Source: Chitinophaga varians
GTDB taxonomy: Bacteria; Bacteroidota; Bacteroidia; Chitinophagales; Chitinophagaceae
NCBI RefSeq assembly: GCF_012641275.1
Contig: NZ_JABAIA010000004.1
Location: 806,001-870,000, forward strand
Reading direction: 5' to 3'
DNA: 64,000 bases
This document shows positions 1-8,385 of the stretch, piece after piece; position 1 is the first letter of the stretch, and each line of letters opens with the position of its first letter. The notes beneath the pieces were generated by a model. It ran no database searches. It saw nothing but the letters and a program-made list of their open reading frames with translations, and had not been told where the DNA came from. Both the position numbers and the translations under genes were made by a program.

Positions 1-22
1 AGCAAAGGTGCGCACCTTTGCT
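1..22. terminator. Perfect 22-base palindrome downstream of panC
   Basis: The first 22 bases form a perfect palindrome (11-base arms, agcaaaggtgc and its complement). It lies 25 bases beyond the panC stop on the minus strand, a place where a terminator or attenuator would be expected. The window edge hides the flank that would show a U-tract, so the role is not settled; a regulator-binding dyad is the alternative. Confidence 0.35.
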
Positions 23-46
23 CCTTTGTGTTTATGGTAGTGAAAA

Positions 47-910
47 TTATATATCACCCTGGAGGACCATGTTATCGATCAGCCGGATGCCATCGAGCCA
101 GGCGGCTACGGCCGCAATGACAGTATGATCGCCGGGCGGTTCGTCCATATGGCCGAGGTGGCCGTCTTTGAGCAGGAGGATGTCTACATATTCCGGTTCG
201 AAGCCTTGTTGTTTCAGGTCATCGAATGCTTCGCGGGCGGCTTCGAGGAGGAAGAGGCCTTTGCCGAATTCGTTGCGCAGTTTGAGCAGTGCCTGATAGA
301 TGGCGACGGCTTTTTTGCGGGCGGCAGGCGAGAGGCGTTCATTGCGGCTGCTCATGGCGAGGCCGGAGGGTTCGCGCAGGGTAGGGCAAACGACCAATTC
401 TACCTTGGAATTGGTGATTTGTAGTAATTTACGTATTATGAGACATTGTTGCATGTCTTTTTGCCCCATAAAAAGCTTGTGAGGCTGCACAATATCCAGT
501 AATTTGTGTACGATACGACCCACCCCCTGGAAGTGGCCGGGTCGGAATTTGCCTTCGAGAATGGTTTCCAGGTCGCCGAAGTCATAATGTTCGCCGCCTG
601 CCAGTCCTTCCGGGTACATTTCCTCTACAGATGGCAAAAAAAGTATATCTGTTGACGCATCGTTTAATTTCTTAATATCCTCTTCAATAGTAATGGGATA
701 TTTTTCAAAATCTTTGGGATCGTTGAATTGTGTCGGATTGACAAAAATGCTGCAGACGACCACGTCATTTTCTTTTTTCGCCTCCTGAATAAGTGACAGG
801 TGCCCGTTATGAAGGGCTCCCATAGTAGGCACAAAACCAATGCTTTTGCTGCTTTTTCTTACCAGGTCCAGGTGCTTCTTCAGGTCATTGCTGCGCTTAA
901 ATAGATACAT
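47..910 (-). CDS. panC: Pantoate--beta-alanine ligase
   Basis: This 287-residue cytosolic enzyme joins D-pantoate to beta-alanine using ATP, the last step of pantothenate synthesis for coenzyme A. The nucleotidyltransferase signature MGALHNGHLSLI is at residues 30-41 (HxGH-type residues H34 and H37), followed by FVNPTQF, by FMGQKD in the ATP-binding region, and by the KMSKS-like segment AMSSRN near residue 185. The length is normal for the family. The gene is divergent from the glycogen-synthase-like gene across a 110-base spacer, a pairing I recall as common in Bacteroidota. The ATG at 910 gives a standard N-terminus. Confidence 0.96.
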   Translation of the reverse strand: MYLFKRSNDLKKHLDLVRKSSKSIGFVPTMGALHNGHLSLIQEAKKENDVVVCSIFVNPTQFNDPKDFEKYPITIEEDIKKLNDASTDILFLPSVEEMYPEGLAGGEHYDFGDLETILEGKFRPGHFQGVGRIVHKLLDIVQPHKLFMGQKDMQQCLIIRKLLQITNSKVELVVCPTLREPSGLAMSSRNERLSPAARKKAVAIYQALLKLRNEFGKGLFLLEAAREAFDDLKQQGFEPEYVDILLLKDGHLGHMDEPPGDHTVIAAVAAWLDGIRLIDNMVLQGDI

Positions 911-945
911 AAAACATTGCTTAAAAGGATGTTAAAACTGACAGA

Positions 946-979
946 TTGGCCAATATTCCGTAAAAAATCCGTAATTTTG
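946..979 (+). promoter_or_regulatory. Bacteroidota-type promoter for the glycogen-synthase-like gene
   Basis: A TTG at 946-948 is separated by 23 bases from a perfect TAnnTTTG element (TAATTTTG, 972-979). This fits the -33/-7 promoter described for Bacteroidota and sits about 40 bases upstream of the start codon at 1021. Confidence 0.55.
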
Positions 980-1020
980 CAAGCCAAATTAAAAATTACT
1001 GCATTAATAATCAGCGTTAA

Positions 1021-1839
1021 ATGTCCACAAAGAAAAGAATTCTTTTTATTGCCCAAGAGATGTCGCCATACCTGGAACTGAGTGATTATGCGGCAATGGT
1101 CAATAAAATGGCAATTAAGTCCAATGAGGCTGGCCTGGAGGTGAGAGTGATCATGCCAAGATTTGGAATTATTAATGAGAGAAGACACCGCTTGCACGAG
1201 GTGGTCCGATTGTCCGGAATCAACATTGTGATAGACGGGGATGATTACCCGCTTATCATCAAAGTGGCCTCTTTGCCCAATGCCCGTTTGCAGGTGTATT
1301 TCCTGGATAACGAGGATTATTTCAAGCGGAAGACCGTATTTGCAGATGAAAATGACGAGTTTTTTGATGACAATGCGGCAAGGTCTGTATTCTTCTGTAA
1401 AGGCGCCCTGGAAACCGTTAAAAAATTCGGATGGCCGCCGGACATTATTCATTGCAGCGGATGGATGACTTCCCTGATCCCGATGTATCTGAAAACAGCA
1501 TACAAGAAGGAGCCGGTTTTCGCCCATTCGAAAATTGTTTATTCTTTGTCCCCCAATAGCTTCAAGGAAAAGCTGGGTGCTTCCTTTATCAAAAAGGCGA
1601 CCATCAGCAACCAGATCAAGGAAAAAGATCTGGAGCTCTTTAAGGAGGGCACCAATACAGCGTTAAACAGAGGGGCCGGCAAGTATGCTGACGCAGTGGT
1701 ACTGGCCGGAGAGAAGGTGGAGAAAAAAGTTGTGGATGAACTGAAGGCGGAAAAAGGCAAAATCATCTTACCTTACAAAAAAGACAATGATGATCTTGCT
1801 GATTACCTGGCACTTTACAATCAACTGCTTGGTAAATAA
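1021..1839 (+). CDS. Glycogen/starch synthase-like protein, GT5 N-terminal domain only
   Basis: The protein has 272 residues and resembles the N-terminal (GT5, ADP-glucose synthase type) half of bacterial glycogen synthases. It opens with RILFIAQEMSPYLELSDYAA, the usual region for the glucan and nucleotide-sugar site, and continues with VRVIMPRFG and later DIIHCSGWMTSLIPMYLK, matching the family's DIIHCHDW region with H replaced by S. Full glycogen synthases have about 480 residues with a second Rossmann domain; that half is absent here. Short forms next to panC are, as I recall, common in Bacteroidota, so this is probably an intact short gene rather than a pseudogene. Whether it makes glycogen is uncertain. 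Confidence 0.75.
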   Translation: MSTKKRILFIAQEMSPYLELSDYAAMVNKMAIKSNEAGLEVRVIMPRFGIINERRHRLHEVVRLSGINIVIDGDDYPLIIKVASLPNARLQVYFLDNEDYFKRKTVFADENDEFFDDNAARSVFFCKGALETVKKFGWPPDIIHCSGWMTSLIPMYLKTAYKKEPVFAHSKIVYSLSPNSFKEKLGASFIKKATISNQIKEKDLELFKEGTNTALNRGAGKYADAVVLAGEKVEKKVVDELKAEKGKIILPYKKDNDDLADYLALYNQLLGK

Positions 1840-1841
1840 CC

Positions 1842-1849
1842 TATATTTG
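1842..1849 (+). promoter_or_regulatory. -7 promoter element upstream of the DUF4270 gene
   Basis: TATATTTG is a perfect match to TAnnTTTG, 42 bases upstream of the GTG start at 1892. No TTG lies at the expected 17-23 base distance, so only the -7 half is convincing. Confidence 0.4.
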
Positions 1850-1891
1850 GTGAATTTTCGCCAACTTCATTTAAACTTACAATCTTAACGC

Positions 1892-3250
1892 GTGAAGATT
1901 AATTTCAGGAACCTTAGCTTTGTAGCCGCTTCTTTTGCGCTGTTGTACGGTGTTTCCGGATGCAACGAGTCTACTATCCTCGGAAAGGGGCTTATTCCTC
2001 CGGGCGACTTTGTGAATGGGCAGGATACGACCATCAACGGCATTGTTGCTAACAATATCTACAAGTACGACTCCCTGTTCTTTAACGGATATAACTTCTA
2101 CGAGAAAGCACTCGGCTCCATTACCACTGACCCTGTTTTTGGCAAAACCCATGCTTTTGTGTTCATGCAGGTAGGCCTGCCTTCCAGCGCCTTCACCTTT
2201 TCAGGTACCGGACAAACCCTCGATTCCGTGGTATTGTCATTGGCGTATCTTGGCTACAAGGGAGACTCCACCACTGCACAGACTTTCCGCGTTTACAGAA
2301 TGTCTGAGCAGGGATTCAGAAGGGATTCCAACTATGCTTACAACAAACCGTTACAATACAACCCCGGTGAATTGCTGGGTACCGCCACGGTAACGCCGTT
2401 GGCTATACGTGATTCTGTCAGTGTATACGGCACCAAAGAAACAGCCCAGCTGCGTATTAAGCTGTCTAACGCTTTTGGTAACGATCTGCTGCAACAGAAA
2501 TCCGATGGCGCTTTTACCAACGACTCCACTTTCCGTGCTTATCTGAAAGGTTTTGCCCTGGTGCCTGACACCACTTCCGGTGCCAACCGCAACATGTTAT
2601 ACTTCGACATGAGCGGCGCCAATACCAAGCTGACCGTTTTTTATAAGAACTCAACAGATGATTCGCTGCGCGCCACCTTTGGTTTTGGCGCCAACAGCGG
2701 CCATGCTAATTTTATTGCACGCAACTATAACGGTTCGGAAGCCAGCAGATTTATCAATACCGGCAATGCGGCAGGGGACAGTGTCCTGTTCCTGCAAGGC
2801 ACCCCGGGACTGTATACCAACCTGCTGATCCCCGGACTGGAAAATTTCCCCAACGCTGTGATCAACAAGGCTGAACTGGTGATTACCCAGATCACTGTTG
2901 GCTCCGGCGATATGAACAATGTCTTCCCGGACCCTGACAGGCTTATGTTATCGCAATACAGCGGCGTAGGCGACACCCTCAAAAAAGTCATTGACCAGAC
3001 CGTTCGCGGCGATGATTATTTCGGTGGCAAAAAAGTAGTGATCACCAATTTCGGCGGTGTACAGGTATCCCAGTACTCTTTCAACGTTGGTACCTTCCTG
3101 CAAATGTTAATTAAAAAACAAGAAACCAATTCTGGTTTCCGACTGCAGGCGCTTCGCACAAGCTTTGCGGATATTGTTCGTTTAAAAGCTGGTGGCAGCA
3201 ATCTGTCTCAGTATAACATTAAATTGCGAATCATTTATACCAAACCTTAA
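1892..3250 (+). CDS. DUF4270 domain lipoprotein
   Basis: This 452-residue protein starts at a GTG with a lipoprotein signal peptide; the lipobox YGVSGC puts the acylated cysteine at residue 24. The body matches the DUF4270 family known from Bacteroidota: [14 protein letters not shown] after the signal, then YDSLFFNGY, repeated beta-rich segments and a C-terminal [16 protein letters not shown] stretch. The expected location is the outer or inner membrane as a lipoprotein. The function of the family is not known to me. The gene lies 52 bases after the glycogen-synthase-like gene and 20 bases before metK, so readthrough into metK is plausible. Confidence 0.85.
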   Translation: MKINFRNLSFVAASFALLYGVSGCNESTILGKGLIPPGDFVNGQDTTINGIVANNIYKYDSLFFNGYNFYEKALGSITTDPVFGKTHAFVFMQVGLPSSAFTFSGTGQTLDSVVLSLAYLGYKGDSTTAQTFRVYRMSEQGFRRDSNYAYNKPLQYNPGELLGTATVTPLAIRDSVSVYGTKETAQLRIKLSNAFGNDLLQQKSDGAFTNDSTFRAYLKGFALVPDTTSGANRNMLYFDMSGANTKLTVFYKNSTDDSLRATFGFGANSGHANFIARNYNGSEASRFINTGNAAGDSVLFLQGTPGLYTNLLIPGLENFPNAVINKAELVITQITVGSGDMNNVFPDPDRLMLSQYSGVGDTLKKVIDQTVRGDDYFGGKKVVITNFGGVQVSQYSFNVGTFLQMLIKKQETNSGFRLQALRTSFADIVRLKAGGSNLSQYNIKLRIIYTKP

Positions 3251-3270
3251 AATCGCTAATCCATACTTTT

Positions 3271-4527
3271 ATGCCTTATTTATTTACGTCTGAATCAGTT
3301 TCAGAAGGACATCCTGACAAAGTCGCAGATCAGATTTCTGATGCACTGATCGATCATTTTCTGGCATATGATGCGTCTTCCAAAGTAGCTTGTGAAACAT
3401 TGGTAACTACCGGACAGGTAGTACTGGCGGGAGAGGTAAAGTCAGAAGCTTACCTGGATGTACAAGACATCGCCCGTGAAGTAATCCGTAAAATCGGATA
3501 TACCAAGAGTGAATATATGTTTGAAGCTAACTCCTGTGGTATCTTCTCCGCTATCCATGAGCAGTCTCCTGATATCAACCAGGGCGTGGACCGTTCTTCC
3601 CCGGAAGAACAGGGTGCCGGCGACCAGGGTATGATGTTTGGCTACGCTACCCGTGAAACAGAGAACTACATGCCACTGGCACTGGACCTGGCCCATAAGC
3701 TCCTGCTGGAACTGGCTGCCCTGCGCCGTGAGAATAAAGACATCACTTACCTGCGCCCCGACGCTAAATCACAGGTGACCATCGAATACTCCGATGACAA
3801 CAAACCTGTTCGTATCGATACGATCGTTATCTCTACCCAGCACGACGATTTCGCTGACGATACCGAAATGCTGGCGAAGATCAAGGCGGACATGATCAAT
3901 ATCCTGATCCCCCGCGTGAAAGCGAAACTGAAACCAGAGCTGCAAAAACTGTTCGACGGCTACGATATTCAACATCACATCAACCCTACCGGTAAATTTG
4001 TGATCGGTGGCCCGCACGGTGATACCGGTCTGACCGGCCGTAAAATCATCGTAGACACTTACGGTGGTAAAGGTGCGCACGGTGGTGGCGCTTTCTCCGG
4101 TAAAGATCCTTCCAAAGTAGACCGTTCCGCTGCATACGCTACCCGTCATATCGCCAAAAACCTGGTGGCTGCCGGTGTGTGCGATGAAGTGCTGGTACAG
4201 GTATCCTACGCTATCGGCGTGGCTAAACCCTGCGGCGTGTATGTAAACACTTACGGCACCGCTAAGGTGAAACTGAGTGACGGTGAGATCGCTAAGAAAG
4301 TGGAAGAAATTTTCGACCTGCGTCCTTATGCTATCGAACAACGCCTGAAACTGCGTAACCCGATCTATAGCGAAACTGCTGCTTATGGTCACATGGGCCG
4401 CGATCCGCAGGTAATCACCAAAGTGTTCAACAAAGGCAAGAAAAATGAAAAGTCAGTACAAGTAGAACTGTTCACCTGGGAGAAACTCGACTACGTGGAC
4501 AAAGTAAAAGCTGCTTTCGGTCTGTAA
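3271..4527 (+). CDS. metK: S-adenosylmethionine synthase
   Basis: This 418-residue cytosolic enzyme makes S-adenosylmethionine from methionine and ATP. Family motifs are clear: [15 protein letters not shown] at residues 11-25 (H14, D16 and K17 at the active site), [12 protein letters not shown] near residue 116, [12 protein letters not shown] near 249, and the glycine-rich [19 protein letters not shown] near 272. Length is slightly above the usual 380-400. No SAM riboswitch fold was recognised upstream; the preceding spacer is only 20 bases. A strong terminator follows. Confidence 0.98.
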   Translation: MPYLFTSESVSEGHPDKVADQISDALIDHFLAYDASSKVACETLVTTGQVVLAGEVKSEAYLDVQDIAREVIRKIGYTKSEYMFEANSCGIFSAIHEQSPDINQGVDRSSPEEQGAGDQGMMFGYATRETENYMPLALDLAHKLLLELAALRRENKDITYLRPDAKSQVTIEYSDDNKPVRIDTIVISTQHDDFADDTEMLAKIKADMINILIPRVKAKLKPELQKLFDGYDIQHHINPTGKFVIGGPHGDTGLTGRKIIVDTYGGKGAHGGGAFSGKDPSKVDRSAAYATRHIAKNLVAAGVCDEVLVQVSYAIGVAKPCGVYVNTYGTAKVKLSDGEIAKKVEEIFDLRPYAIEQRLKLRNPIYSETAAYGHMGRDPQVITKVFNKGKKNEKSVQVELFTWEKLDYVDKVKAAFGL

Positions 4528-4558
4528 AGCACACTGATACCTACGGTACAAAATAATA

Positions 4559-4594
4559 AGGAGGCGATTGATAACATGTTATCAATCGCCTCCT
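4559..4594 (+). terminator. Rho-independent terminator after metK
   Basis: Two perfectly complementary 17-base arms (4559-4575 and 4578-4594, core gaggcgattgata) are followed by gcttttta. The position, 32 bases after the metK stop, and the T-rich tail support termination. Confidence 0.8.
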
Positions 4595-5047
4595 GCTTTT
4601 TACATTGCCGGTTAAAAGGACCAGGCAACTATTTTCTGAAACATTATCCCTTTTCACCAGGTGCAAAAAAAATCTTTAAAATCTTCAAATTTTTTTATAT
4701 ATTTATACTATAAATATATATGAAATAATTTAATATGGTTTGTGGTCCTGTGTTTCAGCGCAGGAAAGGGTCTGCGGAGTGGGTGTACATTTTTTAACCT
4801 ACCATTTCGCGGGTGCATATGTCCCAAAAAAATTGTCTAACCGTTCAGCCACATTACTGCTGCAGCCCGTCAGGTATTTTTCTATCAAAAAATTTTTGAT
4901 CTTCACGGCTGAAAAATAAAAAACATCAGGCTTTGTATCGCCTGCATGCAGCTATAGTGGCCCTCTTTCTCCATTGCCTGCCCGACCGTATCCAGCAAAC
5001 CAACCGCCTTGGCGGGATTAATTTATACCATTATTTCTTGAAGAACC
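4595..5047. other. Intergenic region with an AT-rich 25-base palindrome
   Basis: This spacer between metK and the beta-helix lipoprotein has no convincing gene. It contains an AT-rich perfect palindrome at 4696-4720 (12-base arms around one C, tatatatttata and complement) in a poly-A/T stretch. The short reading frames here have no recognisable features. The promoter of the next gene presumably lies in the last 100 bases, but no clear TAnnTTTG was found. Confidence 0.5.
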
Positions 5048-6469
5048 ATGAAGAAGCACCACCTTACTTCCAAACTGCTTATGTTGAAGCTTGCATTCAT
5101 TGTGATTATTTATTTCGGAAGTTGCAACAAAACAGTTGTTACACCGGAGAAGCCTCATGAGGACACGCCGGAACAGCCGTCTACGCCCAATCCGCCGGTG
5201 AAGGGAAAGGAATATACCCTGTTGCCGGACGCTAATGGCCGCCTCGTAATAGACGGCGCCAAAAGCCCCTATAAAGGCGGCGACGCCCTCAATCTGAAAG
5301 GAAGGTTTTATTCGGTGAACATTACCAATCTGAATGGTTCTCCAGGCAACCCGATCACCATCCGTAATTTCGACGGTACTTCGGTGAAAATAGGCAACCC
5401 CGACTGGAACGGTGGTTCCTGGGCGGAAGCACTGAGCCTGATCAATTGCCATTACATCAGGGTAGGCAGTGAATCCTCCCGCGCAGACTTCATCATCGAT
5501 GGTTCTGTCCACCCCGCAAGAGATGCGTATTTTAACCTCGTATTAAGCAAACATACCGACAATATTGAAATCAGGAACCTGACCATCCGTAACGGCGGTA
5601 CGGGCATATGGGCCAAGACAGACCCGGTGAAAGGCGACGCCACCACCTATTATCCCAATTCACAGATGGAAAACCTGTTGATCCATGATGTGGCCATCAG
5701 CGGTACCAACAACGAGGCCATGTACATCGGGCATACGGCCACCTACTGGGACCTGACAGCCAACACTTCGTACTATGGCGACGCCTCCGGTTTTACGCCC
5801 GGCAGCCAGTACGTACAGCCCATTAAATGGCATAATGTAAAAATCTATAACAACGCCGTACAGGATGGCGGCGCCGATGGCATACAGACCGCGGCCATCG
5901 ATCAGCTGGAAGTGTTCAACAATACCGTGACCAACTGGGGCATGAAACATAACAGTTCACACAACGGCGGCATCCTCATCGGAGGCCGTGCCACCAATAC
6001 CTATGTGCATGACAACTACGTGCATGATGGCTGGGGAGAACTGCTGCAGTTCTATGGTTCCGGTGAAAACGGTTCCAAACACGTTATCAGCAACAACCTT
6101 TTTGTGAACAACAGCCAGGGAGGTAATGACGGCATCAGCTTCAGAGGCACCGACCGGGCGGCGGTGACCATCAGCAACAACACCGTGGCGCTTACAGGAG
6201 GCGTTTCCCTGCGCATCAACGGTGAAAAGGGCATGACGGCCGCATTGACAGTTACAGATAACGCGTTTATCCAGCCCCGTATGAGCGGCGGCTCGATCAC
6301 CTATAACTCCTACGTATATACGGAAAATGGCGGCGGCGCCATCGAAGGCACGGGAGACAAGGCTAACAGCCGTTTCCCCACGCTGGACGCCGCAGGGGTG
6401 GACGTTGGTAATTATTTTGCGCCCAAAGCCGGTTCTGCACTGGGAGTGACCGGTTTCCGCAAAAAATAA
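5048..6469 (+). CDS. Right-handed parallel beta-helix lipoprotein
   Basis: The 473-residue protein has a lipoprotein signal peptide with lipobox YFGSC (Cys26) and a Pro/Glu-rich linker (about 30-55). The rest reads as a right-handed beta-helix: short repeats rich in N, G and I such as NIEIRNLTIRNGGTG, QLEVFNNTVTNWG, TYVHDNYVHDGWGE and VISNNLFVNN. Pectate lyases, chondroitinase-B-like enzymes and structural surface proteins share this fold; no catalytic set could be assigned. The helix resembles the middle part of the secreted protein at 35689-39306, suggesting related carbohydrate ligands. It ends at a bidirectional terminator facing the GMC oxidoreductase gene. Confidence 0.8.
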   Translation: MKKHHLTSKLLMLKLAFIVIIYFGSCNKTVVTPEKPHEDTPEQPSTPNPPVKGKEYTLLPDANGRLVIDGAKSPYKGGDALNLKGRFYSVNITNLNGSPGNPITIRNFDGTSVKIGNPDWNGGSWAEALSLINCHYIRVGSESSRADFIIDGSVHPARDAYFNLVLSKHTDNIEIRNLTIRNGGTGIWAKTDPVKGDATTYYPNSQMENLLIHDVAISGTNNEAMYIGHTATYWDLTANTSYYGDASGFTPGSQYVQPIKWHNVKIYNNAVQDGGADGIQTAAIDQLEVFNNTVTNWGMKHNSSHNGGILIGGRATNTYVHDNYVHDGWGELLQFYGSGENGSKHVISNNLFVNNSQGGNDGISFRGTDRAAVTISNNTVALTGGVSLRINGEKGMTAALTVTDNAFIQPRMSGGSITYNSYVYTENGGGAIEGTGDKANSRFPTLDAAGVDVGNYFAPKAGSALGVTGFRKK

Positions 6470-6487
6470 CGAGATTATTATTGACAT

Positions 6488-6527
6488 AAAAAAAGACCAA
6501 AGCACTTGTCTGCTTTGGTCTTTTTTT
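6488..6527. terminator. Bidirectional terminator between beta-helix and GMC genes
   Basis: Arms of 17 bases (6488-6504 and 6511-6527, core agaccaaagca) enclose a 6-base loop; the outer parts are runs of seven A and seven T. It serves the convergent genes on both sides. Confidence 0.85.
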
Positions 6528-6545
6528 ATATCGGGCAACGACAAA

Positions 6546-8246
6546 TTATAGTTCATTTTTTTTCAGCAGTTGTACGGCATGATCGCAGGCCCGTGCTGTC
6601 AGCGCCATATAGGTCAGCGACGGGTTCTGTGTGGCAGAAGAGGTCATACAGCTGCCGTCGGTGACAAACACATTCGGCACTTCGTGAAGCTGGTTCCATT
6701 TATTCAGGACGGATGTTTTAGGATCATGTCCCATTCTCACGGTGCCCATTTCGTGCACGCATTCACCGCCTGTGTAGTTGTAATCAAATCCTGAAATATT
6801 GGTAAGTCCGCTCATCTCCAGCATTTCCTCCGCGCTGCTGCGCATATCTTTCCGCATGGCTTTTTCGTTGTCTTTGATATCAAAGCTGATGCGTACCAGC
6901 GGCTGGCCCCATTTGTCTGTGTCAGAAGGGGAGAGGGTTACGCGGTTATCGGCATAGGGCAGCATTTCTCCCCAGGCGCCAAGCCACATCACCCACTTGC
7001 CGGGGTTGGTCAGGTCTTTTTTAAACTGGTCCCCATAACCCGGCATCTTAAAGTTATCCATCCACGCTTCCCTTTCCGCATAGCCCTGGTATCCAAAACC
7101 GCGTACATAGTCCGTTCTGCGGGTGGCTTCGTTCACATTACGGAAGCGGGGAATATAGATGCCGGCCGGTCTGCGGCCTGCATAGTACTGATCTTTGAAC
7201 CCTTTGTATTCTCCCATGGCGCCGACTTTAAAGTGATGGTCCATGAGATGGCGGCCCACCATATCGTTGCTGTTGCCCAGGCCGTTAGGGAAGGCGTCGG
7301 AAACAGATTTCAGCAGGATGGCTGCAGACGCGATGGTGGAGGCGTTGAGGAAAATGATGCGGGCGTGGTATTCCATGCTCTCTTTGGTTTCGGCATCGAT
7401 GATGCGTACGCCGCTGGCTTTGCGGGTATTTTTATCGTAGATGATCTCCGTAACGATACTGAATGGACGCAGTGTAAGATTGCCAGTGGCCATGGCGGCG
7501 GGCAACGTAGCGCCGTTGCTGCTGAAATAGCCGCCGAAAGGACAGCCCCGGTGACACAGGTTGCGGTATTGACAGGGCCCGCGATTATTATGGCCTTGCG
7601 ACAGATTGGCCACACGGGCAATGGTCAGCAGCCGGTCGTTGTATTTTTGTTTTAGCTGTTCACGTACATGCTGCTCGAGGCAATTGAGCTCCATCGGCGG
7701 AAGAAACTGTCCGTCGGGCAGATGGGGCAATCCTTCTGCCTGGCCGCTGATGCCGGCAAACTGCTCCACATAATCATACCAGGGGGCAATGTCCTGATAA
7801 CGGATAGGCCAGTCCACGCCGTGGCCGTCTTTTGCGTTGGCTTCAAAATCGAGGTCGCTGAGCCGGTAGCATTGCCGTCCCCAGGTGAGGGAGCGTCCGC
7901 CGACCTGGTACCCTCTTATCCAGCTGAAAGGCTTTTCCTGTATATAGGGATGCTCCTTGTCACGTACAAAAAAGTGTTTGCTGCTTTCGTCGTAGGCGCC
8001 GCTTTGTATGGGGTCTTCCAGTTTGTCCTGTTCGGGGTTGTTAAGGCGGTGTTTAAACTCCCACGGGTGCAGCGTGGCCGTTGTGTAATCCTTTACATGC
8101 TCCACGTTTCTGCCTCTTTCGAGCAGTAGTGTTTTTAGTCCTTTCTCGCATAGTTCCTTCGCCGCCCAGCCTCCGCTGATGCCGGAGCCTATGACGATCG
8201 CGTCGTATGTATGGCCGTTTGTTGCTTTGATGTTCAGGTTTGCCAC
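6546..8246 (-). CDS. GMC family FAD-dependent oxidoreductase
   Basis: This 566-residue flavoprotein has the N-terminal FAD-binding GSGISG motif at residues 20-25 with LLLERG at the second strand, the GMC signature region around GGRSLTWGRQ, and a C-terminal GMC domain containing ECVHEMGTVRMG and TDGSCMTSSATQNPSLT. GMC enzymes oxidise alcohols or sugars; in Bacteroidota this subgroup is usually annotated as a glucose/choline-type dehydrogenase that works with a gluconate 2-dehydrogenase subunit 3 protein. A candidate for that small subunit is encoded about 9.5 kb away at 17784-18359. No signal peptide is visible here, so export as a passenger of a Tat partner is possible. The substrate is unknown. 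Confidence 0.88.
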   Translation of the reverse strand: MANLNIKATNGHTYDAIVIGSGISGGWAAKELCEKGLKTLLLERGRNVEHVKDYTTATLHPWEFKHRLNNPEQDKLEDPIQSGAYDESSKHFFVRDKEHPYIQEKPFSWIRGYQVGGRSLTWGRQCYRLSDLDFEANAKDGHGVDWPIRYQDIAPWYDYVEQFAGISGQAEGLPHLPDGQFLPPMELNCLEQHVREQLKQKYNDRLLTIARVANLSQGHNNRGPCQYRNLCHRGCPFGGYFSSNGATLPAAMATGNLTLRPFSIVTEIIYDKNTRKASGVRIIDAETKESMEYHARIIFLNASTIASAAILLKSVSDAFPNGLGNSNDMVGRHLMDHHFKVGAMGEYKGFKDQYYAGRRPAGIYIPRFRNVNEATRRTDYVRGFGYQGYAEREAWMDNFKMPGYGDQFKKDLTNPGKWVMWLGAWGEMLPYADNRVTLSPSDTDKWGQPLVRISFDIKDNEKAMRKDMRSSAEEMLEMSGLTNISGFDYNYTGGECVHEMGTVRMGHDPKTSVLNKWNQLHEVPNVFVTDGSCMTSSATQNPSLTYMALTARACDHAVQLLKKNEL

Positions 8247-8329
8247 GGTTATCTGCTATGTGTTAACAAAAAAATGAATTGGTTATGTAAAAGTCCTATA
8301 AAGTATGATTTTTTCCTATCAGTGATATT

Positions 8330-8363
8330 GAAAAAAATCCGGCTTTTACACCGGATTTTTTTC
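8330..8363 (-). terminator. Terminator after the giant secreted esterase gene
   Basis: Arms of 13 bases (8330-8342 and 8351-8363, core aaatccgg) with an 8-base loop and seven A/T on the outer side lie 22 bases beyond the stop of the minus-strand gene. This separates it from the GMC gene. Confidence 0.75.
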
Positions 8364-8385
8364 AAAGTTAATATGGAGTGATGTT

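Noticed and set aside
3251..3270. SAM riboswitch before metK
   Set aside because: Only 20 bases separate the DUF4270 stop and the metK start, which is too short for a riboswitch aptamer.
4933..5160. Short frame of 75 codons overlapping the start of the beta-helix lipoprotein gene
   Set aside because: It overlaps the lipoprotein signal region in another frame and has no recognisable features.
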